A stretch of 64,000 bases of DNA from Ilex aquifolium (GCA_951799425.1 OX637396.1:32728701-32792700); one strand, 5' to 3'; numbered from the stretch's first letter, positions 25,641-37,723 are shown. Notes: generated by a model not told the origin, from the sequence alone. Translations and numbers: made by a program.

Positions 25641-26029
25641 TAAGGATCCAATTTTGATATCGAAAAATAATTTTTTCATATTATACTTTAATTTTTCATG
25701 TAATAAAAATATAATATATGTAAAATAATTTTATTTTCTGGATAACTCGAGAGATTTTTTTGGCACTTCACATAATTTTAGGCTTAGGCTGTTGTAGCAC
25801 AGCCCCAAGGTTTGGTCACAACCAACTTAAATGATGCTGGACTCCACTGATTTAGTCAGTCAGTCTATGTCAAATCAGCCTCTTTTGATCAATGGATAGA
25901 AAACAAAACGCTTTTAAATAACTGCTACTGTTTTACAATAGTGTCCTCCAAAAAGACACTTCACTTTTTTAATTTCCCCCAAAATTTTGAAGAATCATAA
26001 GTAGTAGATAGAACCAATAATTTTTTTTT

Positions 26030-26350
26030 GGGAAAATCTCATTTTATCCCTGAACGATACAAAAATTCTCAATTGCCCCACGAATGATTAATTTTTATAT
26101 ATTGCCCCCTCAAAAATAAAAAATGTTACAATGTGGTCTACCGTCTTATTTCCGTTTAGTCATCTATTTGTTTTGTGATTTCCTGATTAGTTGATTTGAT
26201 ACAAAACATATGGACGACCAAGTAAAAAATAAGACGGCGGATCACATTGTAACATTTTTATTTTTTTGAGGGGCAATGTGAAAAAATTAATCATTTGGAA
26301 GGCAAACTGAATTTTTTTTTATCTTTCAGGGGACAAAAAGGAATTTAACT
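26030..26350. repeat. Miniature inverted-repeat element, ~320 bases
   Basis: The left arm (GGGAAAATCTCATTTTATCC, then ATGATTAATTTTTA, then AATGTTACAATGTGGTC) is repeated inverted on the right (GATCACATTGTAACATT, AAAATTAATCAT, ending GGACAAAAAGGAATTTAAC). The arms are about 140 bases and the loop contains a GTTTAGTCATC region. There is no coding potential. Confidence 0.8.
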
Positions 26351-26617
26351 TTTTTTTTTTTTTTTTCATTTTTTCCCACTATAATGAATTAGATCGGGAC
26401 ATTAGATTTATCTCTCTATATCAAATATTAAAAATTTATAATCATAATTAAATTATATGTACAAATAAAATTCAAAAGTTATCAACAAGAGGTGAATTTA
26501 AGACGTACATTTGAGGTTATAATGTGCATTAGAGTTCAATTCTCTATTGAACTATCCGTGCGGGTACGTAAAAATAATTTTAGTATAGAATTGACATTAA
26601 AATCCAGGTAATCGTGG

Positions 26618-27028
26618 CTAAATGTGAGCCATTCCTCCTCCATCGACTTTGGAAGACACCCCACTTCTCCCACAATTAGGTCTACTAAGATTCAAGATGG
26701 TTCTAAATAGTTTGTATAGGTGTATTACTATACCATATTGAGTGGTAATGGAATTTTCTAAATTGGAATATTGTAAGATTCGGTAGAAATCCAATCTCTT
26801 AATAGAACTAATTGTTGCTTCCGTCGTTGTCACGTAGATACAAAATTGGTCATCTTTATCCAATTCTTCACATAGAAGAAGTAGAATATCATAAGCAACG
26901 GCAGGGTTGTTATTAGGCAGTATGCCAGTAGAATGAACATAGGGTTGAGGTTTTATATTAGCAGCAATGATTAAGACTGCCACAACTTCAACACCCAACA
27001 TTAGGGTGTGACGTTTTCCATTGGTCAA
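26618..27028 (-). CDS. Unrecognised open frame, 136 codons
   Basis: An uninterrupted frame starting MTNGKRHTLML with a mixed, non-repetitive composition (for example EELDKDDQFCIYVTTTEAT). I recognise no domain. The frame has no visible promoter, splice partners or homologous copy in this window. It could be a fragment of a decayed gene or transposon, or a chance frame. Confidence 0.2.
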   Translation of the reverse strand: MTNGKRHTLMLGVEVVAVLIIAANIKPQPYVHSTGILPNNNPAVAYDILLLLCEELDKDDQFCIYVTTTEATISSIKRLDFYRILQYSNLENSITTQYGIVIHLYKLFRTILNLSRPNCGRSGVSSKVDGGGMAHI

Positions 27029-27712
27029 GAGGAAGGATAGGGGCGGCTCGAGATATTTTAAGATTTAAACTCAAATTTTTATACCCGGATAGAAATTTTC
27101 TTGTTGACACGTTATAAATGTATCATCAACAAAGTAATAAAAAATATAAAAAACAATCTTTTAAAAATATAATATAAGCTTGAAATTAAAAAAAGAAAAA
27201 AACCCTAAAGGTATAGAATAATGTAACCTTATTCATCACACTTATTCCCAATATTCGGTTATCACCATTATAGCGGACTAGCCCTTAGCTTGTGTGCCAG
27301 TTGCCAAGCTGAATGTGAAGGGATTTTGTATGAGATTTGAAGGATCGGTTTTTTACAAGAGCAAGATAGATATCTGGCTTTGTGTCATCGAGAGAGTGTA
27401 TGGAGAGAGAATGATACTAAGATGTGTTTTATATTTTAGAATTTTAAGTGTGTGTGTGTGAGAGAGAGAGAGAGGGAGGGGGAGAGTTTGAAAATTATGA
27501 CTTTTGAGTAGCATTAGCATTTTTCTTTTGTCTAAAACTTTTGATTTTAGGACCTTTAATTTCATGGGGTAAATTAATGGGTCCAACCTATTTAATTAAT
27601 TAATTTATTTTTTGGTGCTGTATTTAATTTATTTTTAGTTTCGACTTAACCTTGATTTTTTGTGGTGCTTATTTTTTATGGATTCAGATATTTTATTTAG
27701 ATTATTTCAATA

Positions 27713-28200
27713 GACTAGCAATGCACGACGTGTGTTACACGTGAATATATTTAAATAAAATTTTTTTATAAAAAAATAAATTATATGTTTAATTAAGTTG
27801 ATTAATAAATTATATAATTTTAATTTTAATTTTTGTCAAACATAATTATTGATCTATTATACCCCTTTTGAATATCTAATATGTTATTTGTTTAGACATC
27901 TCTCCAACCTTATAAATATTTCCTATTTTGTTTGTAATGAATATTTATTGGAAGATTGTCATTATTGAGTATTTGCGTTACACGTGAATATATTTAAATA
28001 ATATTTTTTTATAAAAAATTTAAGTTATAGGTGTAATTAATTAGAATAATAAATTATTTAGTTTTATTAATTTTTATTTTAATTATTGCCAAACATAATT
28101 ACTAATCTATTCTACCCTACTTTGAGTATATAACAAATTTATTACATTATTTGTCAACAAAATTGATTAAATTGTAATACTATTGTTTGTATTATAATAT
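27713..28200 (-). mobile_element. Helitron-like 3' terminus with internal ~245-base duplication
   Basis: On the - strand the end reads a short CACGTGTAACACACGTCGTG palindrome, then CATTG and CTAG followed by T, which is the Helitron 3' pattern and resembles the better-defined end at 33772. The sequence from about 27735 to 27970 is repeated at about 27975-28200 (both contain TTACACGTGAATATATTTAAATA). The 5' end was not found. Confidence 0.45.
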
Positions 28201-28870
28201 TATGATATTGTTGTATATCAAAAAATCAACTATAACATATATTGGACTATAAATAATATAATATAGATTGAACTTATTTTTTTTTATATAAATATAGACA
28301 TAGGTCTAGAAAATTGTATGCAAGTGTACTACTAATAAATAAGTCCAAAATAATTTAAAAATAAATACTATTAATAAAAGAGTCTAAAAAAATTTAGAAG
28401 TCAAATATGCATAGGAAATAAAAATTGAATAAAAGTAATATAGAATTTAAAAGTCAAATACTGTTAATAATAGAGTTCAAAATAACTTAGAAATAAAATA
28501 GGTATAAGAAATATAAATTATAGGAAACTAATATATGAATATCATTGACTTTATAATAAGGCCCCGTGGATGGAGATGAAATCGATTTTGACATTATTTT
28601 TTTATCTTATTTTTACAATTGATATTGAATAGAAAATGAATTTCAGTATTAACTCGAATTCACTGTTAATATGACAATAATAGGAAAACGAGTCAACAAA
28701 TTAAATTCGAGTAACAATGTTGTACTTATTCACATGCAACTAATGAGAAGTTCAACACCACATTCGAGTGGGGTGGACTTTTCTTCGAGATTACTCAAAT
28801 TGAAAACAAGTGCTTGTGGAAATTTGGGCTTTGTCGGCCAAGGGTTTATTTGTAAAATACCCTCTTCTCA
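28201..28870. other. AT-rich intergenic sequence
   Basis: Degenerate repeats of AATACTATTAATAAAAGAGTC-like sequence at about 28330-28500. No gene seen. Confidence 0.4.
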
Positions 28871-28879
28871 AGTGTATTG

Positions 28880-29035
28880 AAAATTTTTTGGTGCCAGGTC
28901 ACGAAGGGTTTATCTCTCATGAATACCCTAATCTCAGCGTTGATGGTTTGCTTTTGACTGGACCAGAGATGGAATTACTTGAGGTGTGCGTAAACAAGCC
29001 CGAACACCCCTAACCTTAAAAAAAAAAAAAAAAAA
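28880..29035 (+). mobile_element. Truncated SINE (family 1)
   Basis: Starts in the body (GGTGCCAGGTCACGAAGGG), continues through CTCATGAATACCCTAATCTC and GGTGTGCGTAAACAAGCCC, and ends in a 17-base A run at 29018-29035. The tRNA-like head is absent. Confidence 0.7.
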
Positions 29036-30008
29036 GAACTTGAATGATGTCAAGAAGAATAATGTTTTTGAAACCTAAAAAATTGATCGGTTTATTGTAA
29101 CTATTGAATTACCATCAAGTTTTAATGTTTAATGAATCCCACGGTTAATCCCATAGTTATAATGAATTAGGTTAAGAAATTAAGTCTCAATATCATTGCT
29201 CAAGAAGAAACATGAAACAAATACATATTTAATGCTATCCTTACGTGTAGTCTCTAATAGAGGTATCGAGGATTGTCTGTTATGATAATATGTTAACTAA
29301 TCGACTTCTCAATAATGTAAATATTTACAAATTATACCAAGAGATCACAATTTTGCTTAAAGGTAACTTGTTAAACACAACATGTTCTATGTGTAGAATG
29401 GATGAGGAAAGCATTGATAATTTATAATAGAGAAAATCTGGATTCAAAAAACCCTTGTTTGGCCGCCATTTTACTATTTATTGAAGGAAAAAAAATAATA
29501 GAATATTCAAGAATGTTTTTTAAGAATAACGCTAATTAATGCTATTGAAATACAATTTAGAGATATTAATTTGGGAAGTTCATGCATTGTTACCATAATA
29601 TTTGTAGTGGACTTTAGTTGGTAGTGGGGCTCACTTAAGTAATTTCACCACTTAATTAACCGTATAAGTAAAAACAAAGAGAGAGAGAGAGATGAGAGAG
29701 AAGAAAACCATCACTACTACTACTGTCATCTCACTACTGGCAACACCACCACTTACTAATAAAACCAACCACCATCTGCCGTCACACCTGTCACATCAAC
29801 ACATTTCCTAAATTTTTTTTAAAAGAAAAGTGCCACAAAAGAAAATATTAATGCATTCCTTGATGTCCCTCATATTATTTTTATTTTGTATTTTTATGTC
29901 CATATTTTGTTCCAATTATTTTAAAGTAAAGGACTATCCATATACATTTCAATATGAACATTTTCACAGTAAATCATCTACCATTAATACACATGGGACC
30001 TGGTGGAC
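29036..30008. other. Intergenic region, no gene seen
   Basis: AT-rich, with a short GA run near 29680. I see nothing else that can be supported. Confidence 0.4.
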
Positions 30009-30275
30009 TTAGGGATGATAATCGAGTTGAGCCTGTTAATATCGATTTTTTAAACGAACTTAAAAAATTGTTCAAGTTCGACTCGTTCAAAAAACGAGTC
30101 GAGCCCAAAACGAGCTGAACTTGAGCCAAGTCTGAATAGCTCAATTATTTTATATATAAACGAGTTAAGTCTTTTAAGCTCGTTTTCTAAATGAGCTTAA
30201 AAAACTATTCAAGTTTGGCTCGTTTAGAAAATGAGTCAAACCCGAGTCTAAGTAGCTCGGCTCGATTATCAGCTC
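30009..30275. repeat. Fold-back miniature element
   Basis: The left end GATGATAATCGAGTTGAGCC and the right end GGCTCGATTATCAGCTCC are inverted copies. The interior is a set of repeated AACGAGTYGAGCC and AGCTCGTTT motifs in both orientations. It resembles hAT-type miniature elements. Target duplication not resolved. Confidence 0.6.
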
Positions 30276-32560
30276 CACTGATAGGTCTCTCAACGATTAC
30301 AATGAATAATCTACCATTGAGTTAAATTGAAAAAAAATATAATGAAGAAGATCTCAATCTCCACCCTTAATTAACAATTAAAATTATTTACCTAAATTCG
30401 GATATGTATAAGTTTCCAATCTCAACAAAAAAGTAAAGAAAAAGAAAAAGTAATGCCAATATCAAAAGCTGACAGGAACATGGCATAATAATAGCTGTAG
30501 GCTCCAATCGAATTCTTCGAAGAATCGTTTTTCAACCAATGAGGGATTAGAAGTGGCCGCCAATCATCTACTTTTCACCATATATATTCTTCTAATGACA
30601 TGATTGATTTAGGTATAGTATAGGATGAGATTGGACAATTGATTTCATTGTAATCCATTCATGTTGTAATAATTAGATTATTATTTTATCCTAGTTAAGT
30701 TATATCTTTTTTGTATCAAGATTTGGATATGCAAACCCATTGTTTTAAAATCGATCCCAAAATCGAAACCGTAGATTGATAGATGGTTTACACAAGAATT
30801 GGTTAAGGCTAAACCAATGTATCTCTTTTGGTAGATTATCAGTTGGTGACGAGTTTTGCTCTTTGTCTTTTTTGGTGGATTTCTTAGAGTGGATTAGCTT
30901 ATATCTGATTCATTGGATTGTTATTTGTATTACTCCCTACTTTTTCGTGTTTTCGAAAGTTAATGATGTTGATTGTTTGTTAAAAAAAAAGAGACAAAAA
31001 CACCCTATATTGATGCATGACTCTCTCTCCCTTTACAGTCTTGAAAAACTACAATTCGAACAATACTAATTCAAAGTCCAAATGTTCTCACCGTGTTGGC
31101 GCTACGTAATTTGTTTTGTTTAATTCCTCGACGAAATCGATATTTTAGGAAGATACAGAGAAATTATTTTTTGGTACATACAGTAGTGGTGCTTATATGT
31201 ATAAGGTAGGTGCACTAGTGCTTTCCAAAATGCAGGTTCAGATGCTTCTAGTTTCATAGACATAAAGGTACATACATGCACTGCTTGCCAAAATGCAGTT
31301 TCACCCAAGCCAAAGCTATAAGGTACATTGCATTGCATTGATTGCCAAAGTGCAGGTTCAATCTAGCAATTGGTACATATTGAATCTAGCATGAACTTCC
31401 AACATTCTCTTTCATAAGCTCTCTCAAGTAAATCAATCAAAGCAACATACAAAAGGGTCCATCTTCCACATTGTGGGGTTGCTAAAACGAAAGTTTATAT
31501 TTTCATTCCATTCTTGTCTGCTAGATGCTGGGCATCATATTGCAAAGCCACTGGTTGATAATACTAGCACCTATGTCCAGGGGCCTCATGGTCTCACCTA
31601 TGTCAAACCCAATGTGTCGAATGCCTATTGGCTTACAAATTACCATACTAGGATTTTTTTCCAGGTAAGTACAATACTAGAATGTTGAAGAAGAGATTGA
31701 ATGTTGTAACTTTATTTTGCAGTTTAATGTACTGTTTGAAAACGTTTTTCAAGTAACTTTTTATAAGCCAAAATTTGATTTCGGTAAACAATTAAGAAAA
31801 TGTATGATTACTAGTTCATTCCTCATTCATTCATTCAAATCAAAGACCCTATTTGGGCATGAGCCCTAGTACACTGGCCTCTCGCAGACCCGAAACTCTA
31901 GTTTTTGGCTATTGAAAAATCAAATCATAGAGACGAACAAATCCATATAGATTATAAAATATAAAATTAAAAATGAAAAACAAAATATACTTGTTAAAAA
32001 GGTACTTAAAAAGACTATCAAACAACACATAAACTAGTGCACTTTGCTTGCCCTCAAGCTGGGGTACATGTATTAATCACCAACTATTCCAAAGGTGAAC
32101 GGCAGAGAAGGATGAAATTTAAGTATTTATATATTACTCTCTTTTACATTATATCGTTTAGTAAGAGAGGTGTTTCTGGTTGTAATTTGAACCTTAAGGC
32201 TATGATACTTCGTTGGATTAAGGCATAAGAAAGAGAAATACTTGTTGAACCTAAAACCCTAATCTAATATCATTACTTGATAAGAAATATTTCAATTGCT
32301 CACCCAATAAATAGGTTAGAGATGTTGCACTTATATCGTGATGAGTTACAAATACGTTCATGATATACATGAACTAATCTAGTTATACAAGATATCGTGA
32401 AGTCAGCCAATTGAGATTGAGAGCGATCAAATTTGAGCAAACAAATTTGACTTGAAAAGTAATCTTGGTGATAAGACAACACACAAAGTAACAATCCACT
32501 ATTCATTTGGCATCACTAAGGTTATACATTGAATAAATATCAGATTGGATATAGGTGTAT
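30276..32560. other. Intergenic region, no gene seen
   Basis: AT-rich spacer. 30770-31000 ends in a T-rich segment and an A run that could be a LINE tail. 31150-31400 contains three diverged ~75-base repeats around TGCAGGTTCA and TGCAGTTTCA. No coding sequence is recognised. Confidence 0.35.
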
Positions 32561-32564
32561 GAAG

Positions 32565-32975
32565 GTATTGATAAAGCAAGTAATACCATCATGAAGTTGT
32601 CATCTGCAAAGTCTATTCGGCATCTATTGTAGAGCGAGACATTGTTAGTTATTTCTTGGAACCCTGGGATACAAGATTTAAGGGGGTTACGATACGTTTG
32701 ATAGCTTGGATATAATCTGTTTGTTTGAAAATGTTAAAATTTATAGACTTGATTTACGGAATAACATAAGTTCGAGTGATTATGATGAATTGAAGATCCC
32801 CCAACGAGATTCCAATACTCATTTGGGTCAGATAATGATGTGTTGTTGTTTCGTGACATCTTAGAACATGATACGACAGACCTGTGACATGCTTTGCAGC
32901 CAAAAAAGGTTAAGTGTATACTTGTTTTGAGAGTGAAGTGTAAGGCCAAAGGGATTTTCAGTTGTTTCAATGCCT
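32565..32975 (-). mobile_element. Ty1/Copia remnant (RT to RNase H region)
   Basis: On the - strand the frame reads SDPNEYWNLVGG, then SNLCYSVNQVYKF, matching the Copia block usually seen as P-x-E-Y-R-x-x-V-G-x-L-x-Y-L. Further on come QAIKRI and SKKxLTMSRSTIDAE, the Copia RNase H signature. Stops and deletions interrupt it. No LTRs are present. A related remnant lies at 60545. Confidence 0.7.
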
Positions 32976-33117
32976 AAAAAAGAAGTGGAGATCATCCCAA
33001 GCTTCTGAGAAGCTTAAAAGACTTTGCTAATGAGGTGATCTGCTAACGTTCAGAATTGATTGCATTATGTGTGTGCGTGTGTGTGAGATAGAGAGAGAGA
33101 GAGACAGTGACAGAGAG

Positions 33118-33762
33118 AGAGATGATAAGGGCCTAAACACATGGGATGCCTCAACCAAACACATGGGATGCCTCAACCAAATCCAAGTCCTTTTCAAGAA
33201 GGTGCATGTACACAAAACCCAATATATATCCTTCCCTGGTCATACTAGTCACTGACACAAACCCAGTCTGTCCACCCCATGGGAAATGATACGACCCAAT
33301 ATGGGGTCGTCCCATCTAAAATCCATCTCTAATTAGGTCTTTATAATATTTTTACTATGACTTGCTTTGGTTGATGCAAGTCGACTAGCCCAAGAAAATG
33401 TTCCATCCCTGATCCACCACAATGCCCATCTTTCATCTCATGCTATGGTCATCACCCCCTCGGCCACAATGTTCCATAGAAAGGCTGTGAAAGACTCAAG
33501 TTTGCTTCTCCTGCAACCGTTGGAACTAGCCTCCGATTGGAGGCAGTCGACTCCCTCGGATGTGATGTAGTAAATGCCACTAATGAGGTGATCTTCACGG
33601 GGCTCGAGATCTTTTGGTCGTGGTGGCAGCGATGACAGAAAAACGTACATATAATCAATGACTTTGTCAGATTAACCTGAGCGTCAGAAATTTGAAGAGT
33701 GAGATACAAGTTTTCTTCGAATAATTTGTGCCCAGGTTACCACATCTAAGGTCGTCACCTCT
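33118..33762 (-). pseudogene. CFAT-like BAHD fragment, copy P
   Basis: A decayed copy of exons 3 and 2 of the gene at 40548-52897. The C-terminal part (HVFRPL region, DFGWG-equivalent, GGQTG) runs from 33118 to about 33335. It then jumps from within exon 3 (near 33405) straight into exon 2 sequence, so intron 2 and parts of both exons are deleted. The HxxxD catalytic segment is lost by another deletion near 33740. A 24-base tandem duplication (ACACATGGGATGCCTCAACC units) sits at 33137-33185. It cannot encode an enzyme. Confidence 0.85.
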
Positions 33763-33771
33763 TTCATTTAA

Positions 33772-35197
33772 CTAGCAATGCACCACGTGCGTTGCACGTA
33801 TATTATTTTCGTGTATAAAATTAAATAAAAAAATTTAGCTATATGTGTATCTAAATTAAATATCATCTCAAGTTTTCAAAAATTATGTTTTTATCGCTCG
33901 TATTATATTATAAAATTTGAAAAATTTTATCTAATCCCAACGATTCGTTGTTCTAACTATAAGAAAAAATAATTAATTTTGAAATTCATTTAATTAGGTT
34001 TTAACTTATAATTCATTGAATAAAATAATAATATTCTAATCAATACTTATTTTTAAAGGTAACAGAGTCAATTAAAAAATTTCATAGATATTGATATTTA
34101 TACATAAAGAATAGAGAATTAAAAGAGATGTTAAGGGTAATGTGAAGATTTAAACACAAAGGAGATGATGGTAATTTAGCTATTTAACTATAGAATTATA
34201 ATGTGGTATTTAAAATTCGTGTACACGTGCACGTGGACTTTTTGAGTTATAGTTTTGCTTTTGAAATAATTAAATAAATATAATAGCAAATACCTACTTA
34301 TAAATCTAACCTTTTGAATATTCCTATTATATAGTTTTTATAATTTGTAATGGACATAAAACTGAATATTTGCATAATGAATATTAGTTTTTTATTGTTT
34401 TATTTTCTCTTAAGTTTTGATGAATTATCTTCTTCTAAACTCGTGCCCTTAAAATTTACAAATTTTTCACGTGAAATTAATTATTTAGATTAATTTTATT
34501 TGCAACATCATAGTAATTGTACAAATATATTTTATAGTGTGTGGGTATACATAACTAAAAAGTATCGTAAACACTTATTAAATTATGAAAAATACAGAAG
34601 TGAACTATTTTAAGTTATGATGGTCATTTAATTATAAACAATTAGTTGAACAAATTTAAAAAGTTAAAGTTGTGATAAGTAATTTAATGTGAGACTAACC
34701 ATATTCGTAACATTGCTAATCGATACAAATAAAATGGTTTCTAGTATTGCCAATAAACATAACTAAAAATGATTTATTAAAACTACAACATAAAAAAGAA
34801 GAAAATGAAAAGTTAGGGTTTTATAATCTTATCCAAATTATATTAAAATAAATCTTATATTAAGTGACACTCTAATGCATTTATTCAATTTTATTTGAAA
34901 ATCCAGAACTTGTCATCAATTAATGAAAATAGATAAACATAAATAAAAGTAAATTTAATTATTTTAACAATTAATTTTTGTCTTTTAAAAGAAAGAATAT
35001 GAAAAGGCTAGATATGTGTAATATGTGTAATATTAATGAAGTTTTATTAATATTAATTAAAAGTTTAACATCAATCAAATCTTATTAATATGAATTCGAA
35101 ATTAAATAAGGCTAGTACTGTCTTTATATATTATTTTAGAGTTAAAATTGTCAATCAAAATTTTTTCTTGATAGTGTACTTTTATTAGTAGTATAGA
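33772..35197 (-). mobile_element. Non-autonomous Helitron, 1426 bases
   Basis: On the - strand it begins TCTATACTACTAATAAAAG (35197 downward) and ends with a CGTGCAACGCACG hairpin, a ~10-base spacer and CTAG at 33775-33772. It is flanked by A and T as expected for Helitron insertion between A and T. There is no Rep/helicase coding capacity. It sits in the first intron of CFAT copy P. Copy Q at about 61155-61195 shows the site without the element. Confidence 0.85.
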
Positions 35198-35252
35198 TTA
35201 TAATGAATCAGCTAGATGAAAACTTTGATTATGAGCATGATAATTATATATA

Positions 35253-36079
35253 GGGAAAATTTCAACCACACCTCCTCTAGATAAGTATATATTCAATGAG
35301 ATCCCCTCTAGGTAAGCATATCTTCAATGAGACCCCCTCTGTTTTCTAATTTTTTTTACGTATTAAAATTCGAGTGAATTAAAATTCGATTCAAGCTAAT
35401 TAAAATTTATTTTTTTACATATTAAAATTTGAGCCAATTAAAAATTATATTTTTTACGTATTAAAATTTGAGCTAATTAAAATTCTATTTTAGCCAATTA
35501 AAAATTATTTTTAATCAACTCAAATCAAATTTTAAACAACTCGTATTGAATTTTAATCAGCCCAAATTTTAATACATAAAAAATATAAATTTTAATTGAC
35601 TCAAATTTTAATAAATCGAGTTTTAATTGACACGAATTTTAATAAGTAAAAATATATAAATTTTGATTGACTCGAAAGCGAATTTTAATCAGTGCTAACA
35701 ACTCGGGTAGAGTTCAAATCGACTAAAATTTTAATATGTAAAAAATAAATTTTAATAGGTTCGAATTTTAATACCTTAAAAAAAAAATTTATTCAACTTC
35801 AATCGAATTTTAATTGGTTCAAATTTTAATATGTAGAAAAATAAATTTTAATCGGCTCGAATTTTAATAAAATTTTATGTAGAAAAATTACTTGAGGTTT
35901 ATGTAGGGGCATTTTTAGTATTTTAGATTAATTTTTTTGTTAGAAATGATAGTTTAATGGTAAGGAGTGTTAGTGATGTTCAAATATAAACTAGAAGGAG
36001 TGTCAGTGATATTTTTGATAATAGATGGGGTGTCTTTAAAGATATAGTAAACTAAGAGGAGTGTGACTGAAATTTTCTC
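35253..36079. mobile_element. Mutator-like miniature element (family M), 827 bases
   Basis: Ends are GGGAAAATTTCA and its near complement (TGAAATTTTCTC). Flanking 9-base duplications TTATATATA lie at 35244-35252 and 36080-36088. Subterminal parts carry TCAATGAGA and CCCCTCT blocks. The interior (35350-35870) is an array of ~33-base units containing AATTTTAAT / ATTAAAATT palindromes. No coding capacity. Confidence 0.8.
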
Positions 36080-36088
36080 TTATATATA

Positions 36089-37723
36089 CAATTTTGAACT
36101 TATACAAAATCGATACAGGATTTGTGGGTTTCGGTTTAGTTTTAACATATTTGGGAGTAAATGATAGTCACGTCATGTTTGGCAGATAAATGAGTGGTTG
36201 GTCCCTTAGAAAAAATAAGTCAACATAGATTTGATAAAACATCACACGAGCCTTAACTAAAAACAACTTGTTTACCATACGTCTTTAATAACCGTAAGAT
36301 TTCATTTATGCAAATTAGACCTACAAGGGTTCCCCAAGAAAGTTAGAGACACCCTATCTATGTAGAATCTTAATGGATGTATAAGTTGATCCAGTATCAC
36401 TGTACCTGATGAAAAAATAATGTTACATAAACTTAAAAAATAAATTTTTTGGGTGAAAGTGATGTACTTCTCACCAATATTGATTGATTTCGTCCATGCT
36501 TGAACTTAACAAATGCACGAAACAGTTGTATATATCAATTTTCTAAATTTCTATTTTTTTGTCAAAATATTTAATTGGAGTAAGCCAATGGTATTGACAT
36601 AGGCCGAGCATCCGGCAGTTGTGCATGAGTCGGTGAAAGTCGTACCCATCTTGAAACTTTCTATTATAATTTTACGATAACATGATTCTAATGTCTTTAG
36701 GTCAACCTGAGTTGTCAGAGTTATCATTATTGAATGGACCCATAATTTTAGGCTATAAATTTCGATCTTTAATTAAGAATATCTCTAATCTTGATTCGAA
36801 TTTTTATTTAAATTTGTATTAACATTTTAGGAAAAAAATTGATTTGATACAAAAAGTTCTAATGAATAAACTCAAATTTAAAGAGGGTGAAATATGGTTA
36901 TTGAATCTTTAAAAGAGAATGACATTTGACCATTGGTGATTTAAGTAAAAAAATTAAGTCTTTCATGAATTGGTATGAATTTGGGTATATGATTCGAAAA
37001 GTTTTTTGGGTTATTTTTATTCAAGTTTTAATTTAGGTCTAAAAAAGAGTAAGAGCCGGAAATTCTCTAAGAGCGTGCAAACATTCATATTTTGCATTTG
37101 AGTATGGCTATGATACCAAATTGGTATCATCTCAAAATCCATCTCCAGCAGTTGATTTTGATTTGAATAATTTGTAATCATTGATTGAAAAAAATGATAA
37201 TATACAGACAAAATTAAATAATTTTACACATGTTAAAATTTTATTGGTTGAAAAATGAAGATAGCTTATCGGAAGCCCATTCCATTCAATTCAAAACATC
37301 TCTATTACCAAAAAAAGAGAAAAGAAAAAAGAAAAAAGACATCTATATATATTTTGCATCACCTCATTGAAGAGGTCGGAGCTAAAAGTAACAATTTTGT
37401 TGTTTCATTTATTCTACCAACAATTTCACTAAAAAAACGTTGAGAACCACTTAACTTGGAGAAAATATCCTTAATGTTAGGAAAATTAGTTTCAGGCAAG
37501 TGAAAAAGGGGACAATTGATGGATTTGAGACACGTGAAATGACTTTCTTTAAACCGATATAATTTCCTTCTACTCTAACAGTTTGTTAAAAGTGTTTTTG
37601 GCAAATCACTTTCGCGATATAACAAAACCATAAACTAATTCTGTAGATAATAATTTTGAAATAATTACTTATTATCTTTTTGAGTTGTTCGATTTAATAT
37701 AGAGGTAGGTATAAAAAAATTAA
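36089..37723. other. Intergenic/intron-derived sequence, no gene seen
   Basis: 36089-36190 matches 63017-63120 (GGGTTTCGGTTTAG region) and is part of the duplicated CFAT intron. The rest is AT-rich without recognisable features. Confidence 0.45.

Noticed and set aside
32565-32975. A functional Copia element
   Set aside because: Only the RT-RNase H junction region is present, with stops and deletions and no LTRs.
33118-33762. Copy P as a processed (retroposed) CFAT copy because intron 2 is missing
   Set aside because: The junction lies inside both exons rather than at the splice sites, and intron 1 plus 3' flanking sequence are retained, so it is a genomic duplication with deletions.
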